A DNA stretch of 9,516 bases from Phycisphaerales bacterium (GCA_007124345.1 SLFH01000045.1:1-9516); one strand, 5' to 3'. Numbered from the stretch's first letter, positions 1 to 6,732 are shown. Notes: a model not told the origin generated them from the sequence alone. A program made the numbers and translations.

Positions 1-163
1 CACCCTCCATCGCGTTCAGCTCGTCGAGCGAGGGTTTGTCGACGGTCTGGGCGTTGACCTCGTAACCGGCCTCGCGCAGCGCGTCGGCGACGCCCGCCGC
101 GGATCGCAGCGAAACGGGCCGCTCCCTGTCGGGGCCGCCACCAAGCACAAGGACGGAAAACAT
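1..163 (-). CDS. ddl: D-alanine--D-alanine ligase, N-terminal part (cut by window edge)
   Basis: Only the first 54 codons are present; the gene runs off the left edge. Ddl is a cytoplasmic ATP-grasp ligase that joins two D-alanines for the peptidoglycan stem peptide. The N-terminus reads MFSVLVLGGGPDRERPVSLR, followed by a helix-like AAGVADALREAGYEV. This fits the Ddl opening pattern of a hydrophobic strand, GG, then ExxVS. Glu14 lines up with the conserved active-site Glu of the family (Glu15 in E. coli DdlB). The ATG at 163 has an AGGAG Shine-Dalgarno about 10 nt upstream. The gene lies 32 nt after murB on the same strand, the usual dcw-cluster order. The ATP-grasp domain is outside the window, so the call rests on the N-terminus and the context. 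Confidence 0.85.
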   Translation of the reverse strand, partial: MFSVLVLGGGPDRERPVSLRSAAGVADALREAGYEVNAQTVDKPSLDELNAMEG

Positions 164-195
164 GGGTTCAAAGCTCCTGGCAAAGACCGGGCGGC

Positions 196-1116
196 TCAGG
201 CCCGGCGCGACCAGACCACAACCTCTCGCTCAAGCTCGACGCCGAAGCGTTCACGCACGGCTTCGGCGACCCGGTCCATCAGCGCGATCACATCGCCCGC
301 GGTCGCGCCGGGCGAGGTCACGATGAAGTTCGCGTGCCGGTCGCTGACCGTCGCACCGCCGACCGCCACGCCCTTGCACCCGGCGCGGTCGATCAGCAGC
401 CCGGCGGGCACGGTCTCGCCCGCCCGCCCGATGTCGTAGACATCCGAGGCCAGCGTCGGGTTTTTGAAGCAACACCCCGCCGAGTCGGCCCCCATCGGCT
501 GGCTCTGCGACTTGTACCGCATCACTTCCTTCAGACGATCGCGGGCCCGTGCGGGTTCGCAGGGCGTCAGCCCGAACTCCGCCGAAATGATGACGAACTC
601 TTCCAGGCCGGATTTGCGGTAGCTGAAGGGGATCTCCGCCCGCTCGAAGACGACGCGGTCTCCGTCGCGGTCCATCGCGTTGACACGCACCACGGCGTCG
701 GCGATCGAGCCGAACTTCCCGCCCGCGTTCATCCGCACGAGCCCCCCCACCGTGCCCGGGATCCCCCCGAGGCCTTCGAGCCCGCTCAGCCCGGCGCGGA
801 CGCTCTCGATCAGCAGGCGCGGAAAGTCGCAGCCGGCCCCGGCGACGACACGCCCTGAAGCCTCGTCGATCTCCTTCTCGACGAACACGCCCGAATCCAG
901 CACGACGACGAGGCGGTCGGTGCCGTCGTCGTCGACGAGCAGGTTCGCCCCGCCCCCGAGCACGACGAGCTCCGGATCCACGCTCAGGCAGACGCGCAGC
1001 TCCTGCTCGGTGCGCGGGCGGGCGGTGCGATCGGCCCCTCCCCCGATGTTGAACCAGGTCGGGATCGGCGCCCGCTCGCGCAGCCCGGGGATGGCGATGT
1101 CCTGCTCGATGCTCAC
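196..1116 (-). CDS. murB: UDP-N-acetylenolpyruvoylglucosamine reductase MurB
   Basis: MurB is a cytoplasmic FAD enzyme that reduces UDP-GlcNAc-enolpyruvate to UDP-MurNAc with NADPH. I chose the GTG start at 1116 (306 aa). It overlaps the murC stop (GTGA) and has GGAGAG 6 nt upstream; the longer ATG frame from 1182 would add 22 residues lying inside murC. Visible motifs are TWFNIGGGADR (20-30) and GGGANLLVDDDG (54-65) of the FAD domain, then GLGGIPGTVGGLVRMNAGG (115-133), and FSYRKS (164-169) with the conserved Tyr and Arg. Further on are SAGCCFKNP (212-220), AGLLIDRAGCKG (238-249), HANFIV (261-266) and a C-terminal FGVELEREV containing the conserved Glu. The length fits the short, type II-like MurBs. 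One oddity is that the usual catalytic Ser of the G-S-x-F-K-N-P motif is Cys215. The family assignment is very secure. Confidence 0.96.
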   Translation of the reverse strand: MSIEQDIAIPGLRERAPIPTWFNIGGGADRTARPRTEQELRVCLSVDPELVVLGGGANLLVDDDGTDRLVVVLDSGVFVEKEIDEASGRVVAGAGCDFPRLLIESVRAGLSGLEGLGGIPGTVGGLVRMNAGGKFGSIADAVVRVNAMDRDGDRVVFERAEIPFSYRKSGLEEFVIISAEFGLTPCEPARARDRLKEVMRYKSQSQPMGADSAGCCFKNPTLASDVYDIGRAGETVPAGLLIDRAGCKGVAVGGATVSDRHANFIVTSPGATAGDVIALMDRVAEAVRERFGVELEREVVVWSRRA

Positions 1117-2711
1117 GCCTTGCTCTCCGACGCGTGGACCGGCGCCGGACCTGTCGCCAGGTAGTCGCGTGCGACCTGCCACACCGGGCCCGCGCCCATG
1201 ACAACCAGCAGATCGTTCTCGCGGCAGAGATTCTCCAACTGCTCGACGATCGCGCCGAACGGGTAGAGGTGCATCGCGCGCACGCCCCGGTCGCGCAGGC
1301 GGTCGACCAAGTCCCCCGCCGTCACGAGGTGCTTCTCCGCCTCGGAGTCACGCACGAAGTAGATGTGCGGCACGATCACGATGTCCGCCTGCGAGAACGC
1401 GCTGGCGAACTCCTCAAGCAGGAACCGCGTCCGAGAGTGCTGGTGGGGCTGGAAGACGCAGATCAAGCGCCCGCCGCGTTCCTGCGGCTTCTCGCTGCCG
1501 CGCAGCGCCCGCAGCGTCGCGTCGATCTCCGTCGGGTGGTGGCCGTAGTCGTCGTACACGCGGACGGCGCCGCCACCGGAGACCCGCCGGTCGCCGAGCC
1601 ACTGGCAGCGCCGGTCGATCCCGCGGAACTGCGCCAGCGATCGCGCGCCCGCCTGGGCGTCGCCCCCGAGGTGGATCGCCAGAGCCAGCGCAGTCGCGGC
1701 GTTCATCGCGTTGTGATCGCCCGGCATCCGCGACTTCCAGCGGGCGAGCAGCTCGCCCTTGCGCGAGAGCGAGACCATCTGCTCGGACGCATCGAAATCG
1801 ACCGCCCAGTCGGCGCCCGGGGCAAAGCCGATCGTCTCAACCTTGGCCTTGACGCCTGCGGTCACCTTCTCACGATGGGCGCCCTGGTGGGCGATCAGCA
1901 GGTAGCCACCCTCGTCGGCGGAGGGGAGCAGGCGGGCGAAGCCGTTGAACGCGACGATGATCTCGTCGATCGAGCCGTAGATATCAAGGTGGTCTTCCTC
2001 GACCGAGGCGATCGAGGCGATGGTTGGCGCGAGGTTGTGGAACGAGCGGTTGAACTCGCACGCCTCAGCGAGCAGCAGGCCCGGCCTGCCCGAGTAGGAC
2101 CCCGCGGGGACGAGTTCGGCCCCGACGCGGTGCCCGCTGGGCGAGGCGAAGACCGGCGAGCCGATCGAGCCCCCGGCCAACTGCGAGCAGCTCGCCCCCA
2201 CGATCACCGAGGGGTCCAGCCCCAGGTCGACCAGCGTCGCGCCGAGCATCGCGGTCGTGGTGCTCTTGCCGTGGGTGCCGGCGATCGCGACGCCCGTCGA
2301 GCGGCGCATGAGCTCGCCCAACGCCTCGGCGTAACGCAGCACCGGGATGTCGCGGGCCTTGGCCTCGATCGCGAGGGGGTGGGTCTCGCGGACCGCGGCC
2401 GAGGCGATCACCAGATCGCACGCCTCGGGCAGCGAGCGCGTGTCGGCCTCGGGCGCGACCGAAATGCCGTTGCGCCCCAGGGCCTCGGTCGCAGGCGAGG
2501 CCTGGGCGTCGCACCCGCAGACCCTCGCGCCGAGGCGCGAGGCGAGTCGGGCGAGCCCGGACATGCCGCACCCCCCGATCCCGATCATGAACACATCGCG
2601 ACCGATCAGACGGACGCCCGTGTTTTCGGCGGGCTCTCCGGAGCGGTCGAGACTCGGCGGGGCGACCCTGACGGGGCGCGACTTGAGCGGCAAAGGGGCA
2701 TCCATTCCCAT
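1113..2711 (-). CDS. murC: UDP-N-acetylmuramate--L-alanine ligase MurC
   Basis: MurC is the ATP-dependent cytoplasmic ligase that adds L-alanine to UDP-MurNAc. The 532 residues show the Mur ligase layout. The Rossmann-like N-domain has GIGGCGMSGLA (44-54). The P-loop is GTHGKSTTT (145-153). EACEFNRSF (216-224) is the EACEY-type variant of the usual EADESDxSF, and EEDHLDIY is at 239-245. GDHNAMNAATALA (331-343) leads into the C-domain, with YDDYGHHPTEIDATL (386-400), FQPHQHSRT (420-428) and a late MGAGPVWQVA. It is longer than typical MurC (about 450-490 aa) because of a ~38-residue N-terminal tail and a Gly/Ser-rich insert around 180-210. ATG at 2711 was used; the ATG at 2705 is equally possible, and neither has a clear Shine-Dalgarno. 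A -10-like TACAGT ends 7 nt before 2711. It is the first gene of the murC-murB-ddl run. Confidence 0.96.
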   Translation of the reverse strand: MGMDAPLPLKSRPVRVAPPSLDRSGEPAENTGVRLIGRDVFMIGIGGCGMSGLARLASRLGARVCGCDAQASPATEALGRNGISVAPEADTRSLPEACDLVIASAAVRETHPLAIEAKARDIPVLRYAEALGELMRRSTGVAIAGTHGKSTTTAMLGATLVDLGLDPSVIVGASCSQLAGGSIGSPVFASPSGHRVGAELVPAGSYSGRPGLLLAEACEFNRSFHNLAPTIASIASVEEDHLDIYGSIDEIIVAFNGFARLLPSADEGGYLLIAHQGAHREKVTAGVKAKVETIGFAPGADWAVDFDASEQMVSLSRKGELLARWKSRMPGDHNAMNAATALALAIHLGGDAQAGARSLAQFRGIDRRCQWLGDRRVSGGGAVRVYDDYGHHPTEIDATLRALRGSEKPQERGGRLICVFQPHQHSRTRFLLEEFASAFSQADIVIVPHIYFVRDSEAEKHLVTAGDLVDRLRDRGVRAMHLYPFGAIVEQLENLCRENDLLVVMGAGPVWQVARDYLATGPAPVHASESKA

Positions 2712-2718
2712 AGTCCAG

Positions 2719-2751
2719 ACTGTATCGGACGCCCGGCCCTCAAGCGGTCAA
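2719..2751 (-). promoter_or_regulatory. Candidate murC promoter, possibly leaderless
   Basis: On the minus strand TTGACC (2751-2746) resembles a -35 box, and TACAGT (2724-2719) matches the TAnnnT -10 pattern. The 21-nt spacer is longer than ideal. Seven nucleotides separate TACAGT from the murC ATG, so transcription would begin at or next to the start codon. No Shine-Dalgarno is visible. Sequence inference only. Confidence 0.3.
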
Positions 2752-2766
2752 CAGACACGCGCATGA

Positions 2767-2778
2767 GCCTCCGGAGGC
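2767..2778. repeat. 12-bp perfect palindrome in the murC/Nudix divergent spacer
   Basis: GCCTCCGGAGGC is a perfect palindrome about midway between the two divergent start codons (2711 and 2825). It could be an operator for a dimeric regulator of both directions. In DNA this GC-rich it may also be chance. The rest of the 113-bp spacer holds no other gene that I can see. Confidence 0.3.
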
Positions 2779-2812
2779 GGGCGAACACCCCCCGCCCGGG
2801 TCCCTGAGGCGC

Positions 2813-2818
2813 TACGCT
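2813..2818 (+). promoter_or_regulatory. Candidate -10 element of the Nudix gene
   Basis: TACGCT fits TAnnnT and ends 6 nt before the GTG start at 2825, so the transcript would be nearly leaderless. No convincing -35 box or Shine-Dalgarno is visible upstream. It is weak alone but repeats the spacing seen at murC and at the long nfeD gene. Confidence 0.25.
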
Positions 2819-2824
2819 GGTTTC

Positions 2825-3373
2825 GTGGACCCCACGCTCCCTTACAAGCTGGCCTGCCTCTGCGACCTCCGCGACGAAAAAGGGCGGGTGCTCCTGCTGA
2901 GGCGGAAGAGATCCCCGAATCTCGGCCTCTGCTCGCCCATCGGGGGCAAGCTGGACATGCACACCGGCGAGTCGCCGGCCCAGTGCGCCCGGCGCGAGAT
3001 CATGGAGGAGGCGGGGATCGACATCCCGCTGGACCGCCTGCACCTGGGCGGGCTGATCTCCGAGACCGCCTTCGAGGGCAAGGGCCACTGGCTCCTCTTC
3101 TACTACCGTGTGCTCGGGACGGTGAAGGTCGAGGCCAAAGAGATCCCCGAGGGGACCCTCGAATGGCACGAGCCAGACGCAATCGACGGGCTGGAACTCC
3201 CAGATACCGACAGGGAGGTCATCTGGCCCATGATCCGGCGTCACGAGCCGCCGAGGCCCGGGGCGAGGCCCGGGTTCTTCGTGATCCACATCGATTGCTC
3301 TGAGGGGGGTGTCCGATGGACCGTGCACCAGGAACTGCCTCCGACACCGTCGGTCGCCCGAACACCTCTATAG
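2825..3373 (+). CDS. Nudix hydrolase, substrate unknown
   Basis: This is a 182-aa cytoplasmic Nudix protein. Nudix enzymes cleave nucleoside diphosphates linked to another group, using a metal held by the Nudix-box glutamates. The strand KLACLCDLRDEKGRVLLLRR (8-27) opens the fold. The box runs from Gly40-Gly41 through Glu49 to R57-E58-I59-M60-E61-E62-A63-G64-I65, so the REUxEExGU core is intact. The loop between GG and the first Glu is two residues longer than the canonical Gx5E spacing (KLDMHTG), which suggests a distinct subfamily. HWLLFYYRVLG (88-98) and a late EVIWPMI helix fit the rest of the domain. The last ~40 residues, starting at a Pro-rich stretch, are not typical. Start is GTG at 2825; no in-frame ATG lies near. 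The TAG stop overlaps the -10 element of the next gene. Sanitising nucleotides or another housekeeping role is possible; the substrate cannot be read from sequence. Confidence 0.88.
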   Translation: MDPTLPYKLACLCDLRDEKGRVLLLRRKRSPNLGLCSPIGGKLDMHTGESPAQCARREIMEEAGIDIPLDRLHLGGLISETAFEGKGHWLLFYYRVLGTVKVEAKEIPEGTLEWHEPDAIDGLELPDTDREVIWPMIRRHEPPRPGARPGFFVIHIDCSEGGVRWTVHQELPPTPSVARTPL

Positions 3374-3374
3374 T
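3369..3374 (+). promoter_or_regulatory. Candidate -10 element of the long nfeD gene
   Basis: TATAGT is close to the TATAAT consensus and lies 7 nt before the ATG at 3382, so a transcript from it would be leaderless or nearly so. It overlaps the Nudix stop codon (3371-3373). A CCGACA resembling a -35 box (3341-3346) is 22 nt away, which is too far for a standard promoter. A short inverted repeat, CCGAC-ACC-GTCGG (3341-3353), lies just upstream. Confidence 0.4.
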
Positions 3375-3381
3375 GGAATCG

Positions 3382-5400
3382 ATGCAACGGCGGAAAGTCC
3401 CGTCCCCGGCTGCCGCACGTCGGCGTACCACCCTCTCCAAGGGTGTCGTCGCGTCGACACGTCGTGTTCTGACGGCCGTGTGCGCCCTGTTGCTCGTTTT
3501 CACAACCATCCCTGAGACCAACCGGGCGTTCGCCCAGGGCTCTGAACAGGGCTCCGGCCACCCCTTGGGGCAGGAGTCCGGCCCGGGTCCGGTGCAGCCG
3601 CAGAGTTCGGGCGCCAGACAGGCGTCGGGCCAACCAGCGGCGGTCCCGCTCTTCCGCCAGGCCCGCAATGTCGCGGTGATCACGCTGCGGACGGGCGATC
3701 GGCCGATCGATTCGGTCACCGCCAAGAGCTTCATCCGGCGTTTGCGTATGGCGGAGAACCAGGGCGCCGACGCGTTCGTGGTCGAGCTTGACACGCCCGG
3801 CGGGGAGATCGGCGCCGTGCTGGACATCAGCGCCGCGATCAAGGCCTCGACGATCCCCAACAGCGTCGCGTGGATCAACACCAAGGCGTTCAGCGGGGGC
3901 GCGGTGATCGCGCTGGCCTGCCGCGAGATCGTGGTGCACCCCCAGGCGACCTGGGGCGACGCCCTCCCGATCATGGCCAGCCCGCTGGGGCTGATGAACC
4001 TGCCCGAGCAGGAGCGTGCGAAGTTTCTCGTGGGGCTGCTGGTCGAGGTCGTGGACTCTGCGCGACGCAAGAACCGCGAGCGGTACATCTACGACGAGTA
4101 CATCGTCCAGGCGATGCTCACCACCGGCGCCCCGCTCTGGTGGATCCGCAACAAGGAAACCGGCGTCGAGATGGCGGTGAACCGGGAGGAGTTTGTCGCC
4201 CTGTTCGGCACCGAACCTCCCCGGACCAACCCGGTGGTGACGCTCCGACCGGGCGACGAGGGGCCGCCGACACTGCAGCCCTACCCCTCCCCCGACACGA
4301 CGACGGGCGCCCGCCAGAGACTAGACCCCGACCGTGCCTTCCAGCCCGCCTCGCCGGTGCTCGAGAACCTGCGGGCGGATGTCGACGACAGCCTCGCGAG
4401 CATGAGCGTGGGCGCCAGCCGTCGCCCGAGGCTCGACCCCGGGGACGCGGACAAGTGGGAACTCGTCGGCTTCGTGACCGACGGGAGCGTCCCGCTGACG
4501 CTCGCGGGCGACGACATGTACTTTTTCAACCTCGCGGCCAATAACCCGGCCAACCGGCCGATCCGGACCGACGAGGAGCTCAAGGACTGGTTCGGGGCTG
4601 AGAACCTCAGCCGCCTGGACCCGCTCTGGTCGGAGGGGCTGGTGCAGTTCATGACCAGCATGCCGGTGCGGGGGCTGCTGCTGGTTGTCTTCCTGCTGGC
4701 GCTCTTCATCGAGATGGTGACGCCGGGGGGCGGCCTGGCCGGGGTGGTCGCGGCGGTGGCGCTCGGTCTGCTGCTGATCCCCCCGATGCTCATGGGCATG
4801 GCGACCTGGTGGGAGATCGTCGCGATCCTGGGCGGGATCGTGCTGATCCTGCTGGAGATCTTCGTCTTCCCCGGGGTGGGGGTCGCCGGGATCACCGGCG
4901 TCATCCTCCTCTTCTTCGGCCTCCTGTTCACCTTCGTTCCCGACAGCGGCCTCTTCCCCGACACCGAGCAGCAGCAGCAGGACATGCTCTACGGCTTCAT
5001 GACGATGGTGCTCGCGATCGTGACGGCGGGTGTTGGGATGTGGATGATCTCTCGCCACTTCAAGACGCTGCCTCTCTTGCGTGGTCTGGTGCTGGCCGAC
5101 GGCCTGGGCGATCAGGGCGATGGCATGCTCGAGGCGATGGCGCCGGACCGGCCGGCCTCGCCCGCACCGGGTTCGATCGGCGTGGCGTCCAGCACGCTCC
5201 GGCCTGTTGGCGTGGTCGACATCGGGGGCCGGGCGATCGACGCGACGGCCGAGACCGGGTACATTCCCGCGGGCGCCCGGGTCAGGGTGGTGGAGAAGCG
5301 CGAGTTCGATGTCGTGGTCGCGCTGGTGGAAGATGGTGACGAGCCCGGCGCCGAAGGGCGCGAGCAGGACCTACCCGAGCAACGAACGGACGACGCCTGA
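3382..5400 (+). CDS. Long NfeD protein: ClpP-like membrane serine protease (NfeD1b type)
   Basis: This 672-aa membrane protein has a ClpP-like Ser-Lys protease domain fused to a membrane segment and a C-terminal OB fold. Relatives such as archaeal PH1510 cleave a stomatin/SPFH partner. A basic n-region (1-27), hydrophobic core (28-43) and AFA|Q site (49-51) form a signal peptide, followed by a Gly/Gln/Ser/Pro-rich linker to ~90. The protease domain (~96-270) has ELDTPGGEIG (135-144). Ser171 in AFSGGA is the likely nucleophile and Lys214 (ERAKF) the likely base; the 43-residue gap is close to the 41 of PH1510 (S97/K138). Pro-rich 278-350 is probably disordered. Hydrophobic helices lie near 429-446, 450-473, 477-497, 500-519 and 536-556. 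The NfeD OB fold is ~597-650 (TLRPVGVVDIGGRAID). ATG 3382 was chosen for its -10 spacing; ATG 3316, with a G-rich stretch upstream, would add 22 residues overlapping the Nudix gene. floA lies downstream. Confidence 0.92.
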   Translation: MQRRKVPSPAAARRRTTLSKGVVASTRRVLTAVCALLLVFTTIPETNRAFAQGSEQGSGHPLGQESGPGPVQPQSSGARQASGQPAAVPLFRQARNVAVITLRTGDRPIDSVTAKSFIRRLRMAENQGADAFVVELDTPGGEIGAVLDISAAIKASTIPNSVAWINTKAFSGGAVIALACREIVVHPQATWGDALPIMASPLGLMNLPEQERAKFLVGLLVEVVDSARRKNRERYIYDEYIVQAMLTTGAPLWWIRNKETGVEMAVNREEFVALFGTEPPRTNPVVTLRPGDEGPPTLQPYPSPDTTTGARQRLDPDRAFQPASPVLENLRADVDDSLASMSVGASRRPRLDPGDADKWELVGFVTDGSVPLTLAGDDMYFFNLAANNPANRPIRTDEELKDWFGAENLSRLDPLWSEGLVQFMTSMPVRGLLLVVFLLALFIEMVTPGGGLAGVVAAVALGLLLIPPMLMGMATWWEIVAILGGIVLILLEIFVFPGVGVAGITGVILLFFGLLFTFVPDSGLFPDTEQQQQDMLYGFMTMVLAIVTAGVGMWMISRHFKTLPLLRGLVLADGLGDQGDGMLEAMAPDRPASPAPGSIGVASSTLRPVGVVDIGGRAIDATAETGYIPAGARVRVVEKREFDVVVALVEDGDEPGAEGREQDLPEQRTDDA

Positions 5401-5915
5401 TGGAAGAGACGATGCTGATCTGGGGGCTGGCGCTGCTGGCCGCCTCCGTCCTGCTGGTGGTCCTGGAGATCTTCGTCCCCACCGGCGGCATTCTGGCGGT
5501 GACGGCGATCCTGACGGCCGCCGCCGCGGTCATCTGCCTGTTCGTCCACGACACGACCTGGGGTCTGATGGGGCTGCTGTTCGTGATCATTGTCGGGCCG
5601 ATGGTCGGATTTTTCGGAATCCAACTCTGGACCCAAACCAAGATCGGCCGGGCGGTGATCGGCGGGCTCAGCCCCGAAGAGGAAGAGGCCCGGCGTCGTC
5701 AGGAAGAGGAGCGCCGACGCGAACGGGACAACCTCGTCGGCAAGACCGGCGAGGCGATGACCGACCTCCGCCCGATGGGCGTGGTCAAGGTCAACGGCAA
5801 GCGGTACGACGCCTTCGCTGAGATCCGGGTCATCAGCGCGGGCACGAAGATCCGCGTCACCAGCACCCAGGGCATGGACATCCGCGTCCGCCCTGCCGAT
5901 GACGCGACGGCCTGA
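5400..5915 (+). CDS. Short NfeD family membrane protein
   Basis: This 171-aa protein has NfeD membrane and OB-fold parts without a protease domain. Hydrophobic helices lie near 5-25, 29-49 and 53-76, with the NfeD-like LEIFVPTGG (22-30) after the first. A charged run of Glu and Arg (87-109, EEEEARRRQEEERRRER) probably forms a short helix. The OB domain follows at 112-165 (GKTGEAMTDLRPMGVVKVNG), with the Leu-Arg-Pro-x-Gly signature. Its start overlaps the previous stop by 1 nt (TGATG), so the two are probably translationally coupled. In known systems short NfeD proteins act as adaptors for flotillin/stomatin-type proteins in the membrane; floA two genes downstream fits this. A second ATG four codons in (5412) is possible, since GGAAGAG precedes it. 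Confidence 0.92.
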   Translation: MEETMLIWGLALLAASVLLVVLEIFVPTGGILAVTAILTAAAAVICLFVHDTTWGLMGLLFVIIVGPMVGFFGIQLWTQTKIGRAVIGGLSPEEEEARRRQEEERRRERDNLVGKTGEAMTDLRPMGVVKVNGKRYDAFAEIRVISAGTKIRVTSTQGMDIRVRPADDATA

Positions 5916-5941
5916 GGCGGGGGGCCGCGAGGGGGGGCATC

Positions 5942-6727
5942 ATGGACAATCCAACCCTCATCGTCGCGGTGGCCATCTTCGGCGTGGCGTTCGCGGTCCT
6001 CTGGATCAGGGCCGGATCGACCCTTCTGGTCTGGACGCGGGCGAGACGCAACGACGCCCCCATCAAGATGAGCGAGCTGATCGGGATGCGCCTCCGGAAG
6101 GTCGACATCCGCGCCGTGGCGGAGAGCTACGCGCAGGCGAGGGCGGCGGGGCTGGATGTGACCACGCCGCAGCTCGAAACCATCGAGCTCACGGGATGCC
6201 GCTCGGGCCTTGTCGTCTCGGCGATGGACGAAGCGAAGCGTGCCGGGCGGCCGCTTTCGTTCGATGACGCCGCGAGCAACGCCCTCATCGTGCACAGCCG
6301 GAAACTCGCTGCGCCGCCCGCCGGAAACTCGGCCGACAGACGGAGGTCGCAGATCCCCGGGGAGTCGTTGAATCTGTGGCTCCAGGCGCGTCTGTCGGGG
6401 GTCCGCATCAGCCCCCCGGCGTTCGTTCGGATGGGCCGAAACCGCGTGAACACCCGGACGGTCGTGCTGAGCGCGGTACGGGCGCACGAGGCCGGGCTCG
6501 GCCTCCCGTTAGAGACGCTGGAGGAGCACGACCGAGCCGGGGGAGATGTGGCGAATCTGGTGTCGGCGTTGATCACCGCCAAGCGGGCGGGGATCGATCT
6601 GGATTGGCGCCGGGCCGCGGCGTACGACCTTTCTGGAAGGGACATTCTCGAGGCCGTCCTCGTACGCGTGAACCGGATGGAGGAATCCGAACCGGGTTTT
6701 CGCCCGGCCGAGGAGACGACGGCCTGA
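5942..6727 (+). CDS. Membrane protein with two tandem FloA N-terminal modules, no SPFH core
   Basis: This 261-aa protein is built from pieces of FloA. Residues 1-22 are a hydrophobic anchor like FloA's. Module 1 (27-112) aligns without gaps to residues 26-111 of the downstream FloA (37/86 identical by hand count, including IGMRLRKVD). A hydrophilic linker follows (113-141). Module 2 (142-239) aligns without gaps to FloA 26-123 (54/98 identical, including SALITAKRAGIDLDW and GRDILEAV). The two modules share only 28/86 identities. FloA's SPFH (PHB) domain and its Ala/Glu coiled coil are absent; the protein ends about 22 residues after module 2. The frame is intact and codon use matches its neighbours, so this is not an obvious pseudogene. 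The G-rich GAGGGGGG lies just before the ATG. It sits between the short NfeD gene and floA, so a role in FloA assembly or regulation is an inference. I know no named family with this architecture. Confidence 0.85.
   Translation: MDNPTLIVAVAIFGVAFAVLWIRAGSTLLVWTRARRNDAPIKMSELIGMRLRKVDIRAVAESYAQARAAGLDVTTPQLETIELTGCRSGLVVSAMDEAKRAGRPLSFDDAASNALIVHSRKLAAPPAGNSADRRRSQIPGESLNLWLQARLSGVRISPPAFVRMGRNRVNTRTVVLSAVRAHEAGLGLPLETLEEHDRAGGDVANLVSALITAKRAGIDLDWRRAAAYDLSGRDILEAVLVRVNRMEESEPGFRPAEETTA
6020..6286 (+). repeat. FloA N-terminal module, copy 1
   Basis: This encodes residues 27-115 of the 261-aa protein. It keeps the MIGMRLRKVD-type core, also at DNA level: 6080-6112 matches 6959-6991 in floA at 30 of 33 positions. 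It has lost the closing DLAGRDILEAV segment found in FloA and in copy 2. Confidence 0.8.
6365..6658 (+). repeat. FloA N-terminal module, copy 2
   Basis: This encodes residues 142-239 of the 261-aa protein. It keeps FloA's opening NLWxQAxLS and closing GRDILEAV, but its middle, VRMGRNRVN, has diverged from IGMRLRKVD. The matching part of floA itself is 6899-7192. Unlike copy 1, it has no membrane helix in front. Confidence 0.8.
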
Positions 6728-6732
6728 CATTT

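Noticed and set aside
1117..1182. An upstream ATG extending MurB by 22 residues into murC
   Set aside because: The GTG at 1116 has a Shine-Dalgarno and the classic stop-start overlap, and the extra residues (Gly/Arg/Pro-rich) resemble no MurB N-terminus.
1134..2807. A 557-codon open frame on the plus strand across murC
   Set aside because: It is antisense to the well-supported murC gene, rich in Arg, Ala, Asp and Val with no domain motif. Long antisense frames are expected in GC-rich coding DNA.
3316..3381. An upstream ATG extending the long NfeD by 22 residues
   Set aside because: It would overlap the Nudix gene and lengthen an already long n-region of the signal peptide. The ATG at 3382 is well placed after TATAGT. 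The longer start is not fully excluded because a G-rich stretch precedes it.
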